This document shows, one piece after another, positions 15,475 to 22,469 of a DNA stretch of 64,000 bases; the stretch's first letter is position 1; every line of letters starts with the position of its first letter. A model generated the notes under the pieces. The model had not been told where the DNA came from. It saw only the letters and a program-made list of their open reading frames with translations, and made no database searches. Origin of the DNA: CAVTWJ01 sp964525605 (lineage in GTDB: Bacteria > Oederibacteriota > Muellerivitia > Muellerivitales > Muellerivitaceae); the NCBI GenBank assembly GCA_964525605.1, contig CAZGKT010000004.1:62001-126000 (forward strand), in the 5' to 3' direction. Made by a program: the position numbers and the translations under genes.

Positions 15475-16203
15475 TTAGAAGGCCAGCAATTGACTCGAAA
15501 AATGGAATAGAACCAGGGCACCACTTAAAGCCACGGCGGAACCTATAGGGACAGTCAGATTGTCATCCCATTCAAAAGAGAAAAGCTCCACTAAAGTCCC
15601 AGCCAGGGCGCCCAGAACAGCGACCCTAACATCCTCTAAAAGGGCGAAAGCTACGGCAAAAGACACAAAAAAGAAGGATAGACTCCCTTCCAAAGACCGT
15701 TCAAAGATCTTCAACCGGCCGAAGTTTTTCCCTCCCAATTCCGCTGCCGCATCCCCCAAAGAAAGAAAAAGCATGGCGGTGATGGCCACCGGACGTGAAA
15801 AGAAATAAATAACCACGGAGAAGGCCAATAAAAGAAAGGTGGAGCCGTTTAAACGATTGGCTTCGGACTTGCGGATTAAAAAAGCATATCGGGCCATGAA
15901 TTGAGAATTGAACCGGCGGTTGGCCAAACGAAACAGATCCAATAGCAATGAGGCGAAAAAGCAACCTGTTGAAAACCAAAGCAATACGACCCGGGTCGGG
16001 GCATGAAACCAGTTCGCGGGAGGATATAGATAAAAAAGCGGAAACGTGGAGGAGGCCAGGACGTGAAATACTTTTCTGAATCCCTGGAACGGTTTGCGTT
16101 CCACGGGAAGGGCGTTTTGGCTGTCGGTGTGAGTGTCGGTCAAACGGCTCCCCTTTTTTTGAACTCGGTTAAAAATAACACCTTTGACTTCTTTTGAAAA
16201 CAC
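15475..16203 (-). CDS. CTP-dependent lipid kinase-like membrane protein (SEC59/phytol kinase family)
   Basis: A polytopic membrane protein, up to 242 residues, with about six hydrophobic segments. The segment LGDAAAELGGKNFGRLKIFERSLEGSLSFF has the hallmark of the dolichol/phytol/DGK1 kinases (GD-x-A-x3-G and K-S-x-EG), enzymes that use CTP to phosphorylate polyprenols or diacylglycerol. The substrate cannot be told here. The longest frame starts with GTG at 16203; a TTG at 16141-16143, four nt behind GGGGAG, is a credible alternative that removes 20 residues. It is the last gene of the minus-strand operon beginning at 20805. Confidence 0.7.
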   Translation of the reverse strand: MFSKEVKGVIFNRVQKKGSRLTDTHTDSQNALPVERKPFQGFRKVFHVLASSTFPLFYLYPPANWFHAPTRVVLLWFSTGCFFASLLLDLFRLANRRFNSQFMARYAFLIRKSEANRLNGSTFLLLAFSVVIYFFSRPVAITAMLFLSLGDAAAELGGKNFGRLKIFERSLEGSLSFFFVSFAVAFALLEDVRVAVLGALAGTLVELFSFEWDDNLTVPIGSAVALSGALVLFHFSSQLLAF

Positions 16204-16239
16204 CTGAATCCGCTTTTCCCCAAATAACCCGCTTTCAAT

Positions 16240-16722
16240 CTACCACTCATCCATTGTCGAGCGCTGGGGAAATAGGCTTTGTTCCTCCAAGAACTGAGAC
16301 CGCCGCTGCAGGGCTTCCGCAACTTTTTCCTTCATGGATTTGAGTTTAAAGGGCTTCGCCAGGTAATCGCAAGCTCCCCGCTTTAAGGCCTCAATACCGA
16401 TCGTAAAGGATCCATAAGCAGTCATCATGATGATGAAAATACGCTTATCCCTTAATTTAAGATATTGAAGTAGTTCCAACCCTGTCATTTCAGGCATCCT
16501 CAGGTCCACCAAAGCCAGGTCGTAAGGTTTTTTTCGTTGAAGGGCGATTGCCTGGGTGGCGCTTTGGGCGATATCCACCCGGTATCCCGATTGGACGAGG
16601 CTGGTCTGAATCATTCGGGCAAAATCGATCTCGTCGTCCACTACCAAAAGCCTGGCCCTTGAAGCGGACTTGGACGGATTCTTTTTGTGCTGGATTTTTT
16701 TTGGTTTGGCTGTGGAACCCAT
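16240..16722 (-). CDS. single-domain response regulator (receiver only)
   Basis: A 160-residue receiver protein. After a basic 20-residue N-terminus come LLVVDDEID (acidic pocket, D29/D30), the phospho-acceptor D73 in LVDLRMPE, IMMTAYG (switch Thr) and YLAKPF (conserved Lys). No DNA-binding or enzymatic output domain follows, only a 25-residue helical end. It starts two nt after the stop of the histidine kinase gene and is almost certainly its partner. Output is probably through protein binding or phosphorelay. Confidence 0.93.
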   Translation of the reverse strand: MGSTAKPKKIQHKKNPSKSASRARLLVVDDEIDFARMIQTSLVQSGYRVDIAQSATQAIALQRKKPYDLALVDLRMPEMTGLELLQYLKLRDKRIFIIMMTAYGSFTIGIEALKRGACDYLAKPFKLKSMKEKVAEALQRRSQFLEEQSLFPQRSTMDEW

Positions 16723-16724
16723 AT

Positions 16725-18128
16725 TCAGGAATCCTTTCCGGTCAATTCACTCGCATTATAGCCCAAAGTGTCCTTTTCATTGGTTCCTACCGCAGATAAT
16801 CCCTCGGCTGGAAAAAGAAGGGTGAAACAACTGCCTTCCCCCGGCCGACTCTCAACCGCGATGGAACCCCGGTGCTCCTCGACCACCCGTTTGACAATGG
16901 CGAGTCCCAATCCCGTCCCTTTGCCAAACCCCTTGGTGGAATAGAAAGGTTCGAAGATGCGTTTCAAATCCTGTGACGGAATGCCCCTACCCGTGTCCCG
17001 CACCACCACCTTGATCTCCCCCCGCTTGTCCGCCGCGCTCAACCGCACCTGGCGGTACTGGAACTTGGCGGTCAAGGTAATGAGGCCCCCTGTGTCGATG
17101 GAATCCAGGGCGTTTTCCAGAAGATTCAGGTGTGCCTGGAAAAGACCTTCGGTATAGGCCATCAGGGCGGGGAGGTTGGAATCAATGTCCACGATCAGTT
17201 TCACTTCCTTTTCCTTCAGTTTGGGCTGAATGGCCTGCACGGCCGCCTGCAAAACATGGGGAACGGAGACGGGCTTGATCTCGGAGAGGCTTTGGCGGGA
17301 ATAATCCAACACATCCCTGACCGTATGGATGGCCCGCTGGACGTATTGGTCGATTTGAACGAGTTGCTTGTAGGCCTTGCTATCCTTGCGGGTTTCTTCC
17401 ATCAAGAGTTCAAGATTTCCCGAGATCAGACCCAGCGGTGTGTTAACCCCGTGGGCAATCCGGCCCGTCAGTTCCCCCATTTGGATAAAATGCCGTTTTT
17501 GTTCAAGGGATTTTTCTCGAGCCCTTAAGTGTTCTTCCCGGGACCAGACCTGACGCATCAGAACAAAACACAACAGGGTGATCATGGCCAGAAAGAAGAT
17601 CCAGCGTATTCCCTGATGCAGGTAAATCTCCCGCCGGAATTCCAGGGGGGATTTTTCCAGGATCCGGGAGAAGGGGTTGATGTCCCCCGCGTCAAAAACC
17701 AGGGGAAGCCTCCAGGCGAAATCCAGGTAAAGGGTGCCGACCGCGATGATTAGGACACATCCCACGACCACCGCCGCTCGTCGAGGGGGCAAAATCATCA
17801 GGGCGGAGGCCAGGATCAAAAGATAAATGGGCATGTAGTTGCTGACCGGTCCGCCCGAGACCGAGATCCATAATCCCGCCAAAACCGTATCCACAACCAT
17901 CACCAGGGGTAACAGGTAGCCGATGAGCCTTCGAATTCCTCCGAGCGCCATGAAAACCAAGCTTAAGACCACGGCGAAAAGAAGAATGTTCCAACCAGCC
18001 TCCACCGAAATGGATTGGCTACGGGATCCTTCCCCCAACCAAAAAAGGAGAATCAATAGTCCCAGGCAAAGGGTGCGGGCCCGAAGTAGATGGCGGAAGG
18101 ATTGGTGGTCAGTTTCGACGGAAGACAA
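16725..18128 (-). CDS. membrane sensor histidine kinase
   Basis: A 467-residue kinase with about six hydrophobic segments in residues 15-190, a short linker helix, a dimerisation region with H226 in GRIAHGVNTPLG, and a HATPase_c domain (NLLENALDSID as N box, DTGRGIP as G1, STKGFGKGTGLGLAI as G2). The residue after the histidine is Gly rather than the usual Glu (HE-x-N), which may affect phosphatase or kinase balance. The large loop between membrane segments (about 135-172) could be the sensing region. It sits between cutA and the response regulator with gaps of 12 and two nt. Confidence 0.92.
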   Translation of the reverse strand: MSSVETDHQSFRHLLRARTLCLGLLILLFWLGEGSRSQSISVEAGWNILLFAVVLSLVFMALGGIRRLIGYLLPLVMVVDTVLAGLWISVSGGPVSNYMPIYLLILASALMILPPRRAAVVVGCVLIIAVGTLYLDFAWRLPLVFDAGDINPFSRILEKSPLEFRREIYLHQGIRWIFFLAMITLLCFVLMRQVWSREEHLRAREKSLEQKRHFIQMGELTGRIAHGVNTPLGLISGNLELLMEETRKDSKAYKQLVQIDQYVQRAIHTVRDVLDYSRQSLSEIKPVSVPHVLQAAVQAIQPKLKEKEVKLIVDIDSNLPALMAYTEGLFQAHLNLLENALDSIDTGGLITLTAKFQYRQVRLSAADKRGEIKVVVRDTGRGIPSQDLKRIFEPFYSTKGFGKGTGLGLAIVKRVVEEHRGSIAVESRPGEGSCFTLLFPAEGLSAVGTNEKDTLGYNASELTGKDS

Positions 18129-18140
18129 GGGAGGTTCCTT

Positions 18141-18473
18141 TTAGGTCAGCGCTTGGGAAAGACTATCCCGAATCCAATTGAAATAGGGCCGGGAAACGGC
18201 TGCGGCGGGCAGGGCCACTACCTCGCAAACGCTGTAGGGGTGGTGGGTCCGTACCCATTTTTCCAGGGCGGGCCATTTCGAGGATAGCGTCTTTACCATC
18301 AGAAGGTCTTCCCGAGTCGTTTCGATTTTGCCCTTCCACCAATAACGGCTGGTCAAGCCGGGAATTCGGTTCACGCAGGCGGCCCATTTTCCCTTTAAAA
18401 GTCCCAGCGCCAATTTTTTGCTGACCTGGGGGCCGGGAGTCGTGATGAAAACGACCAGAACTTTTTCTTTCAT
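18141..18473 (-). CDS. cutA: CutA1-like trimeric protein
   Basis: A 110-residue protein of the CutA1 family, once linked to divalent cation tolerance, with a ferredoxin-like fold related to PII. Family marks are VFITTPGPQVSKKLA, the AACVNRIPGLTSRYWWKGKIE stretch and the HPYSVCEVVALP segment. The biochemical role is not settled. Its ATG overlaps the stop of the AAA+ ATPase gene by four nt (ATGA) and the histidine kinase follows 12 nt later, so it belongs to the same operon. Given the PII-like fold, a signalling role in this regulatory operon is possible. Confidence 0.92.
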   Translation of the reverse strand: MKEKVLVVFITTPGPQVSKKLALGLLKGKWAACVNRIPGLTSRYWWKGKIETTREDLLMVKTLSSKWPALEKWVRTHHPYSVCEVVALPAAAVSRPYFNWIRDSLSQALT

Positions 18474-19708
18474 GAAACATCCCCCCCCTTTCCGGATAAA
18501 TCGAACCTTTTTTCTCCGTCGCTGGTTCGGGTAAACCGGTTATCGGCGGCTGCGGGAATCGGGAGCGGAGGAAGATTTCCCCCGGGCAGGGCATAAACCT
18601 TGACGCCATCCGCCACCTCCACGATTTCAGCCAACCGATTTTTAGTTAGTATTTCAAGCCTTCGGGAAATGGAAATCGTGTCCAGGCCCATAAAGGCCAG
18701 GAGGTCCGTGTTGGCGGCGGTCGCCCGTCCCGCCTTGGCCAGGAAATAAAGAAGCTTTTTGCAGACCCGATCGAGCTTCAAATGCTCATTGACCGCCTCG
18801 AAAAGGTCCTGATATTCAACCCGGCTTCCTTTTCTTCGGTTGCCGCAAACCATGGCTTCCGAAATCAGGTACAAAAAACGGCGGGGATTGCCGGCCGAGA
18901 GGGCCAGGGCCAGGGTAAGTACTTCAGGCTCCAGAAAATCCTCCAGTGATCCTTGAAACTCCGCCTTTTCTAACCGTAACTGGAGAATTCTCCGCAATGG
19001 CCCCTGTTCGAAGGGCTCCACCCGCACCATGTGGCGAAAGAGTCCGAGCACGGTGGGTTCGGCCCCATCCTTCACCACCTCCGCCACCTTGGAATAAAAC
19101 TCATCTTGCAGGGACATAATGAAACAAACCCGGGGAAGCTCCATGAGCGGTTTCAACTCTTCAAGCAATTGCAGGGTCCGGTCGGAACGGGAGAGATGCT
19201 GATTCCAGTCGGCCTTGATTTTTTCCAGATCATCCACAAAAACGATGAGGGGTTTTTTCAAACGCGCGGTGAACCTTTTGATCACGAGGAAGATCGCGTT
19301 TTTATTCAACTCCCCCTTGTCCAGGCTGCTTTCCACCCTCCCAAGGTTTAAACCCCTGGGTCGCGGGAGGGTCACCAGCATTTCCCGAAGCAATTCACCC
19401 AGAAAATAGGCAGCGTCATCCAGCGGAACCCCGATTGCGACGCTAAGGAATTCCCGGGGAACCCGGCTTCGCAACATTTGCAAAAGACTGCTCTTCCCTG
19501 TTCCTGGTTCACCGGCCACCCCCGCGTTGGAAAGGGAAAGCATGGCGGAGGTCAAGCGGTCGAGAAGGTCTTCGCGCCCGATAAAACAGTCCAGATTATG
19601 CTCCCTTAATGAGAGTGTAGTGAAGGGATCATAGTTCAGCCCGAAACGATGGTAGGCGGCCGGAACCGATTTTTCGGAAGAAGGTTTAGGTTTTCTCTTT
19701 TTAGTCAT
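18470..19708 (-). CDS. AAA+ ATPase of the Orc1/Cdc6-like (AAA_16) type
   Basis: A 412-residue ATPase. Start at ATG 19706-19708 with AGGA five nt upstream; a longer frame reaches 19879 but would overlap the cyclase gene. Walker A is GEPGTGKSS (66-73 or so), Walker B LIVFVDDLEKI (D159/D160), with a sensor-like ALSAGNPRRFLYL segment later. The C-terminal 100 residues look like a winged helix. Such STAND-like or Orc1-like ATPases often gate signalling complexes. Position between an adenylate cyclase and CutA with a two-component pair suggests a regulatory role, but the target is unknown. Confidence 0.8.
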   Translation of the reverse strand: MTKKRKPKPSSEKSVPAAYHRFGLNYDPFTTLSLREHNLDCFIGREDLLDRLTSAMLSLSNAGVAGEPGTGKSSLLQMLRSRVPREFLSVAIGVPLDDAAYFLGELLREMLVTLPRPRGLNLGRVESSLDKGELNKNAIFLVIKRFTARLKKPLIVFVDDLEKIKADWNQHLSRSDRTLQLLEELKPLMELPRVCFIMSLQDEFYSKVAEVVKDGAEPTVLGLFRHMVRVEPFEQGPLRRILQLRLEKAEFQGSLEDFLEPEVLTLALALSAGNPRRFLYLISEAMVCGNRRKGSRVEYQDLFEAVNEHLKLDRVCKKLLYFLAKAGRATAANTDLLAFMGLDTISISRRLEILTKNRLAEIVEVADGVKVYALPGGNLPPLPIPAAADNRFTRTSDGEKRFDLSGKGGDVS

Positions 19709-19767
19709 GGCGTCCTGGATTGATTTGACCGTCCCTCGACATTGAGGAAGGAACGAAACAATACGGA

Positions 19768-20805
19768 TTAACGGCTCATGGTCAGGCGTTCGCCGTTCAC
19801 CAGGAAGGGGGTGATCAATCCGGACTTTCCCTTGATCTGAACCGCCGGCAGGGCCGTCATGTCGAAATAATCGTGGCACACATCAGCCATTTCATCATTA
19901 ACGAGAACCTGGCCATGTTTGGCAATCCCGCAAAGCCGGGAAGCTAGATTGACGGTATCCCCAATCAGGGTGAATTCCATCCGGTTGGCAGAGCCCAGGT
20001 TGCCCACGATGGCGGTTCCAGCCGTGATGCCCACTCCCAGGCCGATTTCCACAGGCTGGCTGTAAGCGGTTTTGTAAACTCGGTTGAGAATCTCGAAGCG
20101 GTCCTGCATGCGAAGGGCGGTTCGCAAAACCATCTTGGAGGCATCCCCTTCGTTGCCATAGGGTCGGCGGAAATAAGCAAAGATGGCGTCCCCGATATAT
20201 TTGTTGATGTCCCCCCCGTTCTGGGTAATGACTTCTTGCATGGCGGTGAACATTTTGTTGAGAATCTCGACTGTTTCCTCCGGTTTGAGCATCTCGGTCA
20301 TGCGAGTAAAACCACGGATATCCGAGAAAAGGACGTAAACACGGCGGAGTTCCCCGCCCAACTCGAACCGGGCCGCCTTTTGGGCGGCCTGGTCGGAAAC
20401 GCTCGAGCCAACATAACGTTCAAGGGTTTTTTGGGTTTCCTTGGCCCTGTCGACCAGGTTCCGGTATTCGGCCGCAGCCGTGCGGATAATCAGCCTCTGG
20501 TTCTCTCCCAGGGTCCAGGGAAACGAATTTTTGACCCTTTCATACTTGGAAGGCAGCATTTGGCTTTCCAGGAAGGCGGTTTGAAGGTCGGCCATCAACC
20601 CGGCCCTATCGGTCCAGGCAACGATCCCCCACCAGAGGAGAAGCAAAAAGCCGACCCCTATCGCGATCCAAAAAACTTCCTCTTGATTGTCGATCCATTG
20701 GGAAGCTTCCAGGCTGGTCAGGATCGTAAGGAGGATAAGAAGGCCTAAAAGGCCAAAAAAACGGTTGATGTGGGACAAGGCTTTCGTGAGAACGCTAGGG
20801 AGCAA
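19768..20805 (-). CDS. class III adenylate cyclase with two membrane segments
   Basis: A 345-residue cyclase. Two hydrophobic segments (about 17-32 and 44-64) are followed by a helical linker (65-135) and a class III catalytic domain. Metal-binding residues are D162 (LFSDIRGFT) and D206 (NKYIGDAIF); K202 and D283 specify adenine, and N286 and R290 (GDTVNLASRL) are the transition-state pair, so it should be an active adenylate rather than guanylate cyclase. The start is TTG at 20803-20805 with GAGG seven nt upstream. It is the first gene of a six-gene minus-strand operon. No cAMP receptor is seen in the window. Confidence 0.9.
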   Translation of the reverse strand: MLPSVLTKALSHINRFFGLLGLLILLTILTSLEASQWIDNQEEVFWIAIGVGFLLLLWWGIVAWTDRAGLMADLQTAFLESQMLPSKYERVKNSFPWTLGENQRLIIRTAAAEYRNLVDRAKETQKTLERYVGSSVSDQAAQKAARFELGGELRRVYVLFSDIRGFTRMTEMLKPEETVEILNKMFTAMQEVITQNGGDINKYIGDAIFAYFRRPYGNEGDASKMVLRTALRMQDRFEILNRVYKTAYSQPVEIGLGVGITAGTAIVGNLGSANRMEFTLIGDTVNLASRLCGIAKHGQVLVNDEMADVCHDYFDMTALPAVQIKGKSGLITPFLVNGERLTMSR

Positions 20806-20904
20806 GGTAAAACCTCTGAAAGGAGGCTTGGAATGAATTGGCCGAAAAGCAGTTTATCGCAAAAGGAAAAGGAAAAACATAGCCAAAAATGGCCTTTTCT
20901 GGCT

Positions 20905-22335
20905 TCAAACCTGCGTCAGGTCCTTGCCCGCCAAGCGGAGTTTTTCTAGTCCTGCGGGCGTGCGGGCCTCCATATAACAACGCATGAGAGGTTCAGTGCC
21001 GGAAAAGCGAACCATCAACCATTCTCCGCCCTCTAGCAGAAACTTCACTCCGTCCTTGCGCACAATATCAACGACCTTTTTGCCGGCGAGGTCGGAAGGT
21101 GGATTGTCCTTGAGCCGGGCGGTCATGACTTCCTTCAACCCGTCTTTCAACTTAAGATTAAGTCGATCCGAATAAAAAGTCCCGTATTGCTGATACAGCC
21201 CCTTCAAGATCGCCGTCAGGGTCTTTCCTTCCTGAGCCACAACCTCCGCCATCAACAGGTTCGCCAAAATGCCGTCTTTTTCGGGTACGTGGCCGTGAAC
21301 GGTAAGCCCGCCCGATTCTTCCCCGCCGATGATAATGGATTCCTGGGCCATGACTTCAGCAATGTATTTGAATCCAACCGGGGTCTCTCGCAAAGGAACA
21401 TTATTCGCCTTGGCGATAGCGTCCATGAGGTTTGTCGTGGCGATCGTGCGCACCACGCACCCTTTCCAGTCCCGGGTCTTCAGCAGATGGGCGAAGAGAA
21501 TGGGCAGGACTTGGTTGGGGGTCACGAAACTTCCATCCGCATCAATGATTCCGAAACGATCCGCATCCCCGTCATTGGCCAGGCCTAAATGAGCTGGAAG
21601 GGTTTGAACCAAGTGGATGGCTTCTTTTAGTTCTTCCTCACCCGGCTCAGGATGGTGCCCTCTCCCCCCGAAGAAGGGGTCGCGGTTGTTGTGCATCACC
21701 TTCACGTTGACGCCGGCTTCCTGAAGAAGGGTATCCATGTAGCCCAACCCGTTGCCGTGCATCAAATCCACCACGATCTTCATCCGGGCTTTTCGTAGGG
21801 TTTCAAACTGAACCAATTGGCGTATCCGCTCAAAGTAAGCGGGTTTGGGATCGATCGGGACGGCCAGTCCCTTAGCCTCAGCCTCGGCAAAGCTTATTTC
21901 GGGTACCTTGCCGCCCTGGGCGGCGATGCTTTCGGCCAAAGCCTCAAGAGCCAGCGTGACATGAACCGGAGCCGGACCTCCGTCCGAGCCGTTGAATTTG
22001 AGGCCCTGGTAGGTGGCGGGATTGTGGCTGGCGGTGAAATTGATGGAGCCGGCGGTTTTGCGACGGATCAGCTCATAGGAAACGGTCGGAGTGGGCGTGC
22101 CCACGGGGCACATAAAGGAGGTAATGCCATGGCCCGCCAGGACCTGGGCGGTCAACTGCATGAATTCCTCGGTCAGGAAACGGTAGTCCCCCGCCACCAC
22201 CACGCCCTTGGAAGCCTCGCCGGTCTTTTGCAGATGCTGGGCGATGGCCGCCACGGCAATCTTGACGTTGGCGAAGGTGAAATCTTCGGCCAATATCGCC
22301 CGCCAGCCTGAAGTTCCAAACGTGATCTTGGCCAT
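20905..22335 (-). CDS. phosphoglucomutase/phosphomannomutase
   Basis: A 476-residue alpha-D-phosphohexomutase that interconverts hexose 1- and 6-phosphates for cell-envelope sugar synthesis. All four active-site loops are present: the phosphoserine S103 in TASHNP, the metal loop DGDADR, the sugar loop GEESGG and the phosphate loop VRFSGTEPLMR. The start ATG lies in a family-like MAKITFGTSGWRA. Contrast this with the neighbouring ManC-like protein, whose mutase half has lost these loops; this gene may supply the activity. Confidence 0.93.
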   Translation of the reverse strand: MAKITFGTSGWRAILAEDFTFANVKIAVAAIAQHLQKTGEASKGVVVAGDYRFLTEEFMQLTAQVLAGHGITSFMCPVGTPTPTVSYELIRRKTAGSINFTASHNPATYQGLKFNGSDGGPAPVHVTLALEALAESIAAQGGKVPEISFAEAEAKGLAVPIDPKPAYFERIRQLVQFETLRKARMKIVVDLMHGNGLGYMDTLLQEAGVNVKVMHNNRDPFFGGRGHHPEPGEEELKEAIHLVQTLPAHLGLANDGDADRFGIIDADGSFVTPNQVLPILFAHLLKTRDWKGCVVRTIATTNLMDAIAKANNVPLRETPVGFKYIAEVMAQESIIIGGEESGGLTVHGHVPEKDGILANLLMAEVVAQEGKTLTAILKGLYQQYGTFYSDRLNLKLKDGLKEVMTARLKDNPPSDLAGKKVVDIVRKDGVKFLLEGGEWLMVRFSGTEPLMRCYMEARTPAGLEKLRLAGKDLTQV

Positions 22336-22383
22336 GGGTAGTTCCTTTGGGAATTCGAAAAAACGAGGAGAGTTTAGAGAAAA

Positions 22384-22412
22384 AGAAAAAAGGACGCAAT
22401 GGTTTTACGTCC
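22384..22412 (-). terminator. weak rho-independent terminator
   Basis: On the minus strand GGACG and CGTCC form a five-bp stem with an 11-nt loop followed by a run of Ts (the A-rich 22378-22391 on the plus strand). It lies 58 nt after the stop of the ManC-like gene and so separates it from the mutase gene. Confidence 0.5.
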
Positions 22413-22469
22413 CTGGATTGACCCGATACTTATATTTTCAAGAATTTAATTTTTCGTAGCCAGTGAATA

